Shown here in pieces: positions 11,427 to 18,030 of a DNA stretch of 35,254 nt; within the stretch, counting starts at the first letter, position 1, and each line of letters starts with the position of its first letter. The DNA lies in IMG/VR virus record IMGVR_UViG_3300020205_001679, positions 1 through 35,254 of that record; one strand, 5' to 3'. A program made the position numbers and the translations under genes. Under the pieces are notes generated by a model, which worked only from the letters and a program-made list of their open reading frames with translations, made no database searches and was not told where the DNA came from. The stretch is from a virus.

Positions 11427-13343
11427 TTATGATCTTACTAGGGTCCCATTAAGGTAACTTGATGTAGTCTGGTAGGTTGAACCTGATGGATCAGCACCAG
11501 AAGAAATTTCATCCGATAACATATTTAACACACTTTTAGTGGTGTCTAATTGAAGATATAGATCTTGCAATCCTATAACATCATTAGACTTTGGAGAAGC
11601 AGAAATTTCAATAATCGGATCTCCACCAATAGATTTGGTAGTAGAAGTGAAATTAACAGGGTTTAATAATATCTCACCTTTTACATAATCTATGGTTCCT
11701 GCAGACTGTTTTACAATCAATCCGTCTGTCTCAGATGATAGTTGGAAGAAAAATATTGTTCCAGTAGTCTGGTCATTATTTGGCATGTCCGACATATACA
11801 ACGTATTTGGATTTCCACTAATAGTAAATCCTGATGATTTAATATTATAACCATTTACGTTTTTAATGTGGAATGCATTTCCAAAACAAATTTCATATTG
11901 TGCAAGTTGATTTATTTTTGCAGATAAGTCTCGTCTAATTGCAATTTTTGTAATATTTGAAGTGATCGATTCGTGACTATCATCAATTATTTTTTGAAAC
12001 TTGCTATATTTAAATCTTGCGCCATATTGATTTAGTTCAGTGGAATCAGAATAATTTTCAATATTTTGCGAAACAACTGTCTTTACAAAATCAGGACTTG
12101 GTGCAAGATTTGTATTGTAATAAACGGTTGAATTAGTTTCAATATATAAGTACTTCAAATCCATAATTTCTAGAACAATTCCAGCAACACTGTACTTTCT
12201 CAATTCTTTCTTTAAATTATCTTTTATACTGTTGGGAACAAATGAACCATAAAATGGTTTAATGCTGATAAAAACTTTTCCATATTGTGGGGGGTTTAAC
12301 TCCTCTCCACCAAAAACAGAAACAGAATCTGTCTCAGGATAAATTTTTGGAATCAAAGCTTCATAGTCATTTGAAGTTACTGCTCGGTTTTGTGATGCAT
12401 AAATTCTTGGCGCATAACTTTTAATTGATTGCACCGATTCAATTTCTTTTCCGCCTTCAGATACAATATTTGTAGTAACGAGAGATACTCCACTTGTTAC
12501 TACAACTCCATTGTTATCGAGAATTCTTCCATTAAAAGTAAAAGATGCAACCCCATTTCCATTTTCGCCATTTGTAACAATGTAAGATGATTCTATGTAA
12601 TTTAAGTTTTCTAATTTTTCTCCAAAAATTCCATCTCCAAAAATGAGTTCGTATCTTTGATCTTCTATTTCTTGAATGAAGAAAACTCTAGATGTCGAAG
12701 TAACTTCAAAAATACTATCAGATACTAAAAATTTTCTAGAAATAGTGCTGTTCTGACTATTTCTAACTGACACTTGAATTGATGAAGTATCAATATTTGC
12801 ATTATCAAGAATGTATCTTTGTGGGGGAGATGGATTTAGACTATTGACAGTAAAGTTTGACGTTAAAAAGGTTCCTTCATAAACATTAATACTGTCAAAA
12901 AATGCAATTCCATTTACAACGGGAACTGTAATATCGTTTGGAATCGAAAAAGTATAACTAGCATTTCCAAAAGACGTTGATGAAGTACAAACAGTTCCCT
13001 TTTTCAGAGTTAAAGCTAAAGGATTTGTAGAAAATTCAGTCGTGTCTACAAAGAAAGATATATTTGCTCTCGAAGATTTTCTTGATCTTGGTATGTAACC
13101 AATAGTCTTGGCTAACGAAACTACATTCTCTCGAAGAGTAGCGCCATCAATAAAAACCTCATTGCTAATCATATTAGCATTGTATGAGGATATGTATGTA
13201 TTATATGCTAATACATCGATTAATACTGATAAGTTAGACCCCTCAAAATTATAGTCAGTAAAATTTGAATTCGATCTTAGATAATCTTTAATCGAAGTCT
13301 TTATTTGATCGAAGTCTAAATTAGTAAAATTTACGAGTGCCAT
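11427..13343 (-). CDS. 6: Baseplate wedge subunit gp6-like
   Basis: 638 aa, close to T4 gp6 (660 aa). The N-terminus (FTNLDFDQIKTSIKDYLRSN, then FTDYNFEGSNLSVLIDVLAYNT) is typical of the gp6/baseplate J-like family, which forms the dimeric ring linking the six wedges of the myovirus baseplate. A central segment (AVTSNDYEALIPKIYP) is the usual J-family motif. Its start codon directly abuts the gp25 stop, and the giant gp7-like gene follows after 4 nt, so the three wedge genes form one translationally coupled late operon. No frameshift or missing region is visible. Confidence 0.9.
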   Translation of the reverse strand: MALVNFTNLDFDQIKTSIKDYLRSNSNFTDYNFEGSNLSVLIDVLAYNTYISSYNANMISNEVFIDGATLRENVVSLAKTIGYIPRSRKSSRANISFFVDTTEFSTNPLALTLKKGTVCTSSTSFGNASYTFSIPNDITVPVVNGIAFFDSINVYEGTFLTSNFTVNSLNPSPPQRYILDNANIDTSSIQVSVRNSQNSTISRKFLVSDSIFEVTSTSRVFFIQEIEDQRYELIFGDGIFGEKLENLNYIESSYIVTNGENGNGVASFTFNGRILDNNGVVVTSGVSLVTTNIVSEGGKEIESVQSIKSYAPRIYASQNRAVTSNDYEALIPKIYPETDSVSVFGGEELNPPQYGKVFISIKPFYGSFVPNSIKDNLKKELRKYSVAGIVLEIMDLKYLYIETNSTVYYNTNLAPSPDFVKTVVSQNIENYSDSTELNQYGARFKYSKFQKIIDDSHESITSNITKIAIRRDLSAKINQLAQYEICFGNAFHIKNVNGYNIKSSGFTISGNPNTLYMSDMPNNDQTTGTIFFFQLSSETDGLIVKQSAGTIDYVKGEILLNPVNFTSTTKSIGGDPIIEISASPKSNDVIGLQDLYLQLDTTKSVLNMLSDEISSGADPSGSTYQTTSSYLNGTLVRS

Positions 13344-13745
13344 TTATCGAGTTGGCTGTAGTGCGAATGATAATTGTTGAGGTAAAACATCGATACCAAT
13401 AATTTCATATTGAACTGTCACATTAAATTCTCCCTGATCATAATTGGGAGCAACTGCAACATTAATTAATCTTACTCTTGGCTCATAATTGTTGATTGTG
13501 TTTTCAATTTCTTCTTTAATTACTGATGCAGAAATCTCATCAATGTTTTCAAAAAGACTTGCACTCACATTTGAACCAAGAGATTGATTAAAAAATCTTT
13601 CTCCAGGAAGAGTAAGAACCAAATTGCGAATAGAGCGAGCTATTGCACTCTCATTTTTGAGAGCAATAAGATCAGAATTAAGTGGATTGATCTGAAATGA
13701 CATACTCAGATCTTTAAAGCCTTGACTAATTCGCTCTAAGGGCAT
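13344..13745 (-). CDS. 25: Baseplate wedge subunit gp25-like
   Basis: 133 aa, matching T4 gp25 (132 aa) and the GPW/gp25 family. Diagnostic segments are ESAIARSIRNLVLTLPGERF near residue 30, LGSNVSASLFE, and the conserved EPR motif (NNYEPRVRLINV) near residue 88. In T4 it is the sheath-initiator-like wedge protein at the inner baseplate. First gene of the wedge operon 25 > 6 > gp7-like. A one-mismatch late promoter lies 21 bp upstream of the ATG. Confidence 0.92.
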   Translation of the reverse strand: MPLERISQGFKDLSMSFQINPLNSDLIALKNESAIARSIRNLVLTLPGERFFNQSLGSNVSASLFENIDEISASVIKEEIENTINNYEPRVRLINVAVAPNYDQGEFNVTVQYEIIGIDVLPQQLSFALQPTR

Positions 13746-13766
13746 CTAGATGCTATAAATCTATCT

Positions 13767-13774
13767 TATTTATT
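13767..13774 (-). promoter_or_regulatory. Candidate T4-type late promoter for the gp25-gp6-gp7-like operon
   Basis: The minus strand reads AATAAATA, one mismatch from the T4 late consensus TATAAATA, 21 nt before the gp25 ATG. The exact late boxes in this window lie 18-31 nt before their genes. It overlaps the stop codon of the 85-aa gene. Position and spacing support it; the single mismatch keeps it tentative. Confidence 0.4.
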
Positions 13775-14027
13775 CAGGTTTTTTTGACTCATAAAGAGGT
13801 TCTGTGCCATATTCCCAATCATCATAGTCATCATCATTACGAATTTTTTCGTGAATCTCATTTTGTAAGAAAAAATCATGCTTTTTTGGTGTTATATCAT
13901 CATTTGCAATTTCACGAAGCATCTTTTGCTTCTGAATTTTATCTTCCCAACCATACTCTGATGCTAAAAATTCAGTTCCCCACTCATTTTTCATAAAATT
14001 TTGGTCTTTATCAACTTTTTTGGTCAT
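13770..14027 (-). CDS. Hypothetical protein, 85 aa
   Basis: Charged, aromatic-rich small protein (MTKKVDKDQNFMKNEWGTEF...) with a C-terminal acidic run (NDDDYDDWEYGTEP). Its ATG overlaps the stop of the preceding 226-aa gene by 4 bp (ATGA), so it is probably translationally coupled. No domain recognised. It lies just before the baseplate operon, but that alone does not show a structural role. Confidence 0.75.
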   Translation of the reverse strand: MTKKVDKDQNFMKNEWGTEFLASEYGWEDKIQKQKMLREIANDDITPKKHDFFLQNEIHEKIRNDDDYDDWEYGTEPLYESKKPE

Positions 14028-14704
14028 TGTTTTGCTCCTGATTCGTTAAAATCAGAACTTTTTACGGGGTTGCTATCCCGAATATTTGTGATTTCATACA
14101 TGAAATCGTCAGATGTCTCAATTTTACGACGATTTTCAACTGAATATTCGGTCATATCAATTTCATAACCTGGATTTTTAGTAATTCTATTTTTTGTCCA
14201 CGCATCATCATACCATAAGATTTTATTGTTCGGATATGCATAGAAATTTCCATTATCCATCTTGAAAAAATGAGCGCACTTGTGCTCTGGAGTCTCACTA
14301 AAATTAGTATTCAGAGTAGATTTTGACTCCCATGACCAATCAAGAGTGAATAGATAGGTTCCTTCGTTCTTTTCTCCACGATAATTAATCAGTTCCGCAC
14401 GTAAGTTAGCAAGTCTTGAACGAACTTGAACATCAATATAAGGAGAAAAGCAATCCCACCACATACACTCTTCTAATTCTGGAACTGGTGCATCAGGTTT
14501 CCAGCAAAATGCATGAATCGGTCTACGAGTCCAGTTCACACCATTCTCTAAAAACGCTTCAAAGAGTGGTACGTGCTTCTCTAAGGACGCTACGGAATGT
14601 ACGTCGCATAAAGTTACCTCCCCATAACCTTTTTTATGATTATAAAGAAATTCATTACGAATGTAACAAGTAATTGTCGGAAGATTGTGATTAAGATATG
14701 CCAT
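14024..14704 (-). CDS. Conserved hypothetical protein, 226 aa
   Basis: Soluble protein rich in Trp, Tyr and Cys. Notable stretches are NWTRRPIHAFCWKPDAPVPE, CMWWDCFSPYIDV, YLFTLDWSWESKS and KILWYDDAWTKN. No family recognised and no membrane segment or signal. It starts just after a strong terminator, with a short AT-rich leader, and is followed by the 85-aa gene with an ATGA overlap. Confidence 0.75.
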   Translation of the reverse strand: MAYLNHNLPTITCYIRNEFLYNHKKGYGEVTLCDVHSVASLEKHVPLFEAFLENGVNWTRRPIHAFCWKPDAPVPELEECMWWDCFSPYIDVQVRSRLANLRAELINYRGEKNEGTYLFTLDWSWESKSTLNTNFSETPEHKCAHFFKMDNGNFYAYPNNKILWYDDAWTKNRITKNPGYEIDMTEYSVENRRKIETSDDFMYEITNIRDSNPVKSSDFNESGAKQ

Positions 14705-14715
14705 AAATTGATAAT

Positions 14716-14740
14716 AAAAAAGCAGGAATTTCTTCCTGCT
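14716..14740 (-). terminator. Rho-independent terminator
   Basis: On the minus strand a perfect 8-bp stem AGCAGGAA / TTCCTGCT with a GAAA loop is followed directly by TTTTTT. It lies 13 nt after the stop of the 44-aa gene and ends the glycosyltransferase operon. One of the clearest intrinsic terminators in the window. Confidence 0.85.
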
Positions 14741-14752
14741 CTATCTATACTA

Positions 14753-14887
14753 TCATCCTTTACCTTGTCCTCTGTACTTCTTTTTGCGACCATTACGAGA
14801 AGTTGCTGAAAGTAGTGTACGAGCGGAACGACCTTGACGTGTTTTTTTAGGTGCTCCTGCTTGAAATAAATTATCTTTGAGTGCCAT
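14753..14887 (-). CDS. Small basic protein, 44 aa
   Basis: Sequence MALKDNLFQAGAPKKTRQGR followed by SARTLLSATS, then a basic tail (RNGRKKKYRGQGKG). Thirteen Lys/Arg among 44 residues suggest nucleic-acid or ribosome binding, which is inference. The start overlaps the preceding stop as TAATG, the same coupling used one gene upstream. The strong terminator follows. No family recognised. Confidence 0.75.
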   Translation of the reverse strand: MALKDNLFQAGAPKKTRQGRSARTLLSATSRNGRKKKYRGQGKG

Positions 14888-15036
14888 TAAATTTTCTCCA
14901 GTTCAATGAATGTAATATCAAACTCTTCATCCGAGTAAAAACGCTCAGAGAGTTCTTGAAGAACCTCAGTACATTCTTCTGCACTGAGGTCTTTATAAAT
15001 TTTACGCCCTTTATAAAGTACGTTATATTTTGTCAT
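14887..15036 (-). CDS. Small hypothetical protein, 49 aa
   Basis: Starts MTKYNVLYKGRKIYKDLSAE and ends with an acidic/hydrophobic tail (SDEEFDITFIELEKI). Both ends are coupled: its ATG overlaps the stop of the glycosyltransferase-like gene (TAATG), and its own stop overlaps the next ATG in the same way. The coupling and intact frame make it a confident gene of unknown function. Confidence 0.78.
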   Translation of the reverse strand: MTKYNVLYKGRKIYKDLSAEECTEVLQELSERFYSDEEFDITFIELEKI

Positions 15037-15803
15037 TAGATAATGCGAGTTTTTTCATGTCCTACACGAATACGAGGATCGCACCAGATTTCATAACCTT
15101 TATCGATTGCATCAAGACAGAATGAAACATCTTCTCCACACATATCTTGTACTGCACCAGATTCAAAGACTTGCATCTTCGGAGCAAACCAAGGATATTC
15201 AAGATTTTCAAAGACACCCTTCTTAATGAGCACCCATCCAAAACCTGTGTAGTCTACAGTGAATGGCTTACGACGCTTCTGAATTGATTCCACAGTTTCG
15301 TGGTTCATAACTCCACCATTCTTGCGGAAATCATCTTCTTCTAACCAGTGTGCTACTGAGGTTGTGTGTCCGTCTTCTGTTGCATACCATCCAGCACTGA
15401 TAGGACGTTCCTCACCTTCTGCAGGAAATGCAACGTCACACAGTTGCCAGAACTTTTCTGTGGTGAATACAATATCACTATCAATCCATAGTTGATAATC
15501 ATACTGAAGTTTTCCATCCCAAGGTACTTGCTTTGGTCCACGAAGTACATTTGCTCCTAAAACTTTACAACGTGCAAAGTTAACCATCGATGAGTAATCT
15601 TGACTAATTTGAATACTCATACCATTCTGTACCATATCAAAGCACAGTTGTACGAAGTTTTTCAAAAAGATAAAAGAACATCCACGACCAGGAAGACAGA
15701 ATACAATACTCTTTCCTTTCATCCGTTCTTTAATTGCATCATAATCCCACTCTGCATCAGTCTTTTTTACAGGAGCAGCTTTTACAGTAAATCCTTTTGC
15801 CAT
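15036..15803 (-). CDS. Glycosyltransferase-like protein, 255 aa (GT-A type)
   Basis: Residues ~30-60 (SIVFCLPGRGCSFIFLKNFV) are followed by a DxD-type metal/sugar-nucleotide site, LWIDSDIVFT, at ~107-115. Near the C-terminus, GEDVSFCLDAIDKGYEIWCD and then RVGHEKT resemble the acceptor/catalytic half of GT-A transferases. Length fits a single catalytic domain. The substrate is unknown; cyanomyophages carry such genes for modifying DNA, virion protein or host glycans. First gene of an operon with the 49- and 44-aa genes, behind a near-consensus sigma-70 promoter, so probably early. Confidence 0.65.
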   Translation of the reverse strand: MAKGFTVKAAPVKKTDAEWDYDAIKERMKGKSIVFCLPGRGCSFIFLKNFVQLCFDMVQNGMSIQISQDYSSMVNFARCKVLGANVLRGPKQVPWDGKLQYDYQLWIDSDIVFTTEKFWQLCDVAFPAEGEERPISAGWYATEDGHTTSVAHWLEEDDFRKNGGVMNHETVESIQKRRKPFTVDYTGFGWVLIKKGVFENLEYPWFAPKMQVFESGAVQDMCGEDVSFCLDAIDKGYEIWCDPRIRVGHEKTRII

Positions 15804-15826
15804 AAAAATAATTAACCTTCAGATCA

Positions 15827-15855
15827 ATTTTAACATGGTATATATGATTTGTCAA
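15827..15855 (-). promoter_or_regulatory. Sigma-70 promoter of the glycosyltransferase operon
   Basis: On the minus strand: TTGACA (15855-15850), a 17-nt spacer, TAAAAT (15832-15827). Transcription should start near 15820, ahead of the ATG at 15803. The -35 overlaps the last codons of the upstream 63-aa gene. Unlike the early cassettes further right, it has a perfect -35 and no upstream dyad. Confidence 0.8.
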
Positions 15856-16043
15856 TGAGAAGAATTTAGAATTGCTTCTTTGTTTATTGTCAATTCTTCA
15901 TATGTCAAATCATCAACACTATAGTCAGTCTTCATTAGACCTACCATATTATTGAGTGTGTTCCATGTTGTTATGAACTCTTCTTCTTTAACTGAATGAA
16001 ATAAACATCTATCTTTTGCGTAGATGTGATAAATCTTTTCCAT
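15852..16043 (-). CDS. Hypothetical protein, 63 aa
   Basis: I start it at 16043 (MEKIYHIYAKDRCLFHSVKE) because a GGAG ribosome-binding site lies ~11 nt upstream; the frame is open for 11 codons further but those residues look like leader. It ends ...TINKEAILNSSH. Mixed-charge soluble protein, no domain recognised. It follows the 46-aa membrane gene by 36 bp. Confidence 0.7.
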   Translation of the reverse strand: MEKIYHIYAKDRCLFHSVKEEEFITTWNTLNNMVGLMKTDYSVDDLTYEELTINKEAILNSSH

Positions 16044-16079
16044 ATGAAAAAATATCTCCGGAATTTTTTGTAGCAAATC

Positions 16080-16220
16080 TTAATTCACTAACGCATTATA
16101 TATCAGTGCTATCAAAATTCCAAATGGTATTAATACTACTTTACTCATTGTCTTTGGATATCTGATGATCCACCCTGCAAGTATGACTCTCCAAAAATTC
16201 CAATAGGGGCGTTTTTGCAT
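16080..16220 (-). CDS. Small membrane protein, 46 aa
   Basis: Begins MQKRPYWNFWRVILAGWIIR and has two hydrophobic stretches (about residues 9-20 and 28-45) separated by RYPKTMSK, with a positive N-terminus. Likely two-pass or hairpin inner-membrane peptide; function unknown. No clear ribosome-binding site. The leader contains TTTATAGA just before the ATG. Confidence 0.6.
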   Translation of the reverse strand: MQKRPYWNFWRVILAGWIIRYPKTMSKVVLIPFGILIALIYNALVN

Positions 16221-16406
16221 TCTATAAAAAAGTAATGTGTGTGAATTTTTTCAGAAATTTTTTTTTTTATGAAAGAGAAAGAGAGCTCGAAAAAGACATA
16301 CAGTGTAGGTTAGGGACTTATCGATTTTTATAAACGGGGGCGCATCGCAAAATATAAACAATAACAAATAAAAACAAATAACTGCTATAAACGAATAACA
16401 ACTGAC

Positions 16407-16430
16407 GACGAATAAGTATCATTATTCGTC
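16407..16430. repeat. Inverted repeat GACGAATAA / TTATTCGTC
   Basis: Perfect 9-bp arms with a 6-nt loop (GTATCA). Each arm contains one copy of the locally over-represented hexamer ACGAAT (or its complement). Confidence 0.8.
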
Positions 16431-16475
16431 TATTTTATACTAACTACCCCCAAATCACTGTGTAATACTATAAAA

Positions 16476-16514
16476 TAGCACAGTTCTTTACACTAACTCC
16501 GAACGATTGTGCTA
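16476..16514. repeat. Inverted repeat TAGCACA / TGTGCTA
   Basis: Perfect 7-bp arms separated by 25 bp, upstream of the larger nested inverted repeat. A weak signal on its own, but part of a run of dyads. Confidence 0.5.
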
Positions 16515-16535
16515 CTTATCTAATAAGAATTGACT

Positions 16536-16660
16536 ATTCTTTATACGAACTGCTGCCTATTTACGACGAATAGTAATAAGTAATAAGAATTAAGTTGCCA
16601 CGAATGATACAAACAATCAGACAACTTAATTCTTATTAGATAACTCTGCGTATAAAGAAT
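16536..16660. repeat. Nested long inverted repeat (12-bp outer arms, 17-bp inner arms)
   Basis: Outer arms ATTCTTTATACG (16536-16547) and CGTATAAAGAAT (16649-16660) are perfect complements. Inner arms TAATAAGAATTAAGTTG (16581-16597) and its perfect complement (16622-16638) enclose a 24-nt loop containing ACGAAT. A direct partial copy, TAATAAGAATT, occurs at 16521. The structure could fold as a long RNA hairpin on either strand or as a cruciform. Confidence 0.85.
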
Positions 16661-16702
16661 CAACGAAACATCTATCAGACGATATATCTTACTGATGTTG
16701 AG

Positions 16703-16737
16703 TATAATACACTTAAGAAAACTGTGATTGTATTATA
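16703..16737 (-). terminator. Hairpin after the 55-aa gene
   Basis: TATAATACA / TGTATTATA, 9-bp perfect arms with a 17-nt loop, starting 2 nt after the stop codon of the 55-aa gene. There is no T-run, so intrinsic termination is uncertain. It may instead cap the 3' end or belong to the adjacent dyad series. Confidence 0.4.
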
Positions 16738-16738
16738 A

Positions 16739-16906
16739 TCAGAAACGCACTGATAGATCTTCTACATAACTCTTCACTCTTTCATTACGCTCAAGATCAA
16801 AGAGTTTATTCCAATCAATCTGATGAGGATTAAAGTCTTCGTTCACGTTGAGTTCTAACGTGATACGATACTTATTCTTTTGTGCTGCCAGAGAAGAAGT
16901 TGCCAT
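16739..16906 (-). CDS. Small hypothetical protein, 55 aa
   Basis: Lone gene inside the otherwise non-coding region. Starts MATSSLAAQKNKYRITLELN, then NEDFNPHQIDWNKLF and a charged C-terminal helix (ERNERVKSYVEDLSVRF). Sequence character (regular amphipathic pattern, no rare runs) and a dedicated consensus promoter 42 bp upstream make it credible despite its length. Function unknown; its isolation between repeats suggests a role tied to that region. Confidence 0.72.
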   Translation of the reverse strand: MATSSLAAQKNKYRITLELNVNEDFNPHQIDWNKLFDLERNERVKSYVEDLSVRF

Positions 16907-16947
16907 AAGACTGAAGAAACGTAAGAACGAATAAACTCTACTGTTAA

Positions 16948-16976
16948 ATTCTATCAGACCCTACACTGCCTGTCAA
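16948..16976 (-). promoter_or_regulatory. Sigma-70 promoter of the 55-aa gene
   Basis: Minus strand TTGACA (16976-16971), 17-nt spacer, TAGAAT (16953-16948). Only one mismatch from full consensus. The start should be near 16941, leaving a ~35-nt leader. Confidence 0.8.
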
Positions 16977-16989
16977 GTTATTCCCTACA

Positions 16990-17230
16990 ACGAATCTTAA
17001 TTATAAACGAATCTTTTTTATTTGTAAAGGCGCAGAAGACTTATGTTATCAAGTCTTCAATACGAATCATATCTAATCACGAACAAACCTTGAGTTGTTA
17101 TCTCATTGTTTGTTTGATATTATAAAAAGCCATACGAATCTTATCTAAACACGAATGATTTTTGAAAACCTTGTGCTTATCAATGATTGTAAGTAATTCA
17201 ATGGCACGTAAAGTACCTAATCACGAAAGA
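16990..17230. repeat. Direct repeats TACGAATCwTATCTAAwCACGAA
   Basis: Related ~25-bp units begin at about 17061 and 17133, with a partial unit near 17213; pieces are TACGAATC, TATCTAA and CACGAA. ACGAAT alone occurs at 16990, 17007, 17062, 17134 and 17151, besides copies at 16391, 16408, 16566, 16600 and 16927. In this base composition the clustering is far beyond chance. Confidence 0.7.
17035..17058. repeat. Inverted repeat GAAGACTT / AAGTCTTC
   Basis: Perfect 8-bp arms with an 8-nt loop (ATGTTATC), between two of the ACGAAT copies. Confidence 0.6.
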
Positions 17231-17403
17231 GTTTGATATTCTTCATCGGGCATTCGGCACATCGGGAACATTTGCGTTAAACCCTGTTCGCCTTTGATAT
17301 AAACCATCAGTGGTTATATTTCTATTCTCTTTCTGTCAGTTTGTTACCTTTTGATCCCGTAGGAAAGTTCAAGAGCTGCTCTAATGAATTTGAATAGGTG
17401 GAT

Positions 17404-17411
17404 TATTTATA
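17404..17411 (-). promoter_or_regulatory. Late-promoter match without a nearby gene
   Basis: The minus strand reads TATAAATA, an exact T4 late consensus, but the nearest downstream gene (55 aa, 16906) is ~500 bp away. It could give a long non-coding late leader, or be chance in AT-rich DNA. Confidence 0.3.
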
Positions 17412-17430
17412 AGTCTTATAGTTGACTTTT

Positions 17431-17474
17431 GCATCTTATGTCAGGTCTTTATGACATAACATTCAAATAGATGC
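17431..17474. repeat. Stacked inverted repeats GCATC / GATGC and TTATGTCA / TGACATAA
   Basis: The inner pair is a perfect 8-bp dyad with an 8-nt loop (17436-17459). The outer GCATC (17431) and GATGC (17470) close a larger stem. Could fold as an RNA hairpin on either strand. Confidence 0.55.
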
Positions 17475-17599
17475 TATAAGGTACTCTGACACCTGAAAAT
17501 GTTTATAAGTGCCTTGTGGGGGCATATAGAGGTGTCTGAGAGTGTTTATAAGTATTACCCGATGTGTGGGGGTTTCTTATGATCTTACCTAATCTTAGT

Positions 17600-17627
17600 A
17601 TAAAACAATAACGTTATACTGTTTTAT
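17600..17627. repeat. Inverted repeat ATAAAACA / TGTTTTAT
   Basis: Perfect 8-bp arms flank the palindrome ATAACGTTAT. It lies ~45 bp upstream of the -35 of the plus-strand promoter, so it could be a terminator or operator next to it. Confidence 0.5.
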
Positions 17628-17643
17628 TGTATTTTTGTGAGGT

Positions 17644-17665
17644 GTGCCAGTAATTTATGTGGCGG
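17644..17665 (+). promoter_or_regulatory. Degenerate GTGCCA dyad upstream of the plus-strand promoter
   Basis: GTGCCA (17644-17649) and TGGCGG (17660-17665) form an imperfect version of the GTGCCAC dyad seen before the early operons. Its centre is ~53 bp upstream of the predicted start of the plus-strand promoter, the same distance as in the minus-strand copies. Confidence 0.4.
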
Positions 17666-17672
17666 CGGGGGG

Positions 17673-17701
17673 TTGACAAAATCGCGGAGTGCTGATATAA
17701 T
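17673..17701 (+). promoter_or_regulatory. Perfect consensus sigma-70 promoter on the plus strand
   Basis: TTGACA (17673-17678), 17-nt spacer ending in the extended -10 dinucleotide TG (TGA before the box), TATAAT (17696-17701). This is full consensus at both hexamers. It points right, opposite to every gene in the window, and no plus-strand protein gene follows. Predicted start is about 17708. Confidence 0.85.
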
Positions 17702-17830
17702 GCAGGCCAAGATCACTATAAAATCTCACATTTATAAGGCATTTATAAGGCATTTATAAGGCATTTATAAGCAATTAAAGGCATTTTGAACAGTATCAAT
17801 CAACACATATAACAAAATCATTATATCAGC
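17691..17830. repeat. 12-bp inverted repeat GCTGATATAATG flanking the iteron array
   Basis: GCTGATATAATG (17691-17702) and its exact complement CATTATATCAGC (17819-17830) lie 116 bp apart. Each arm carries TGATATAAT, an extended -10, so the two boxes face each other across the iterons. Only the left arm has a good -35. Confidence 0.65.
17729..17781. repeat. Iteron array CATTTATAAGG, four units plus a degenerate fifth
   Basis: Units begin at 17729, 17740, 17751 and 17762; the fourth lacks its last G. CAATTAAAGG at 17772 is a worn fifth. The 11-bp period keeps all copies on one face of the helix, as for protein-binding iterons. On the minus strand each unit contains TATAAATG, one mismatch from the late promoter. 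Confidence 0.85.
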
Positions 17831-17872
17831 AAAAAAACACAATTATATGTTTTTAAATACATTTTTTAATTG
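17831..17872 (-). terminator. AT-rich terminator of the 19193-17896 operon
   Basis: On the minus strand CAATTA / TAATTG with inner ATGT / ACAT form a stem-loop followed by TGTTTTTTT. The stem is weak (AT only) but the T-run and position 24 bp after the last gene fit an intrinsic terminator. Confidence 0.45.
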
Positions 17873-17895
17873 ATTTTACCCTTTTTTGCTATTTT

Positions 17896-18030
17896 TCACA
17901 TAAATTCGGCAATATAATAATCAACAGTAATCTCCAACTCTGCTGCTTTCCTTTCTAATTCCATTGCATATTCATCAGCAAATGCTTCATCTTCATGCTG
18001 ACAGAAAAGATCAAGTGTTGAATCGTTCAT
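17896..18030 (-). CDS. Small acidic protein, 44 aa
   Basis: MNDSTLDLFCQHEDEAFADE then an amphipathic helix (MELERKAAELEIT) and VDYYIAEFM. Last gene of an eight-gene early operon. Its ATG overlaps the previous stop as ATGA. Unknown function; strongly acidic like several neighbours. Confidence 0.72.
   Translation of the reverse strand: MNDSTLDLFCQHEDEAFADEYAMELERKAAELEITVDYYIAEFM

Larger units (their letters stand above)
16221..16738. other. Non-coding structured region, left part
   Basis: 518 bp without a credible gene on either strand. It contains nested inverted repeats and several ACGAAT hexamers, detailed separately. The first 130 bp are homopolymer-rich (T and A runs, GAAAGAGAAAGAGAG). 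I see no tRNA. Possible roles are a replication origin, a structured RNA or a protein-binding array. Confidence 0.6.
17708..17872 (+). ncRNA. Candidate small RNA transcribed opposite to all genes
   Basis: Starts at the predicted start of the perfect plus-strand promoter, runs through the CATTTATAAGG tandem repeats and could end at the AT-rich hairpin 17840-17872, about 165 nt. No open frame with a ribosome-binding site is present. If it reads through, it would be antisense to the 44- and 67-aa genes. Inferred from promoter strength alone; no conserved RNA family recognised. Confidence 0.35.
16907..17895. other. Non-coding structured region, right part
   Basis: About 990 bp with no supportable gene. 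It holds the promoter of the 55-aa gene, clustered ACGAAT repeats, several dyads, an isolated late-promoter match, a perfect plus-strand sigma-70 promoter, an 11-bp iteron array, and the terminator of the next operon. Described separately. Confidence 0.6.

Noticed and set aside
16269-16313. Plus-strand MKEKESSKKTYSVG micro-frame
   Set aside because: Fourteen codons, no ribosome-binding site or promoter; lies in a homopolymer-rich stretch.
16990-17230. CRISPR-like array from the ~25-bp direct repeats
   Set aside because: Repeats are imperfect, only two to three units, with spacing of 72-80 bp; no leader or cas genes.
17230-17340. Possible tRNA on the minus strand
   Set aside because: GGTTTA...AGGCG patches look superficially like T-arm sequence, but I could not form a cloverleaf with acceptor, anticodon and T stems.
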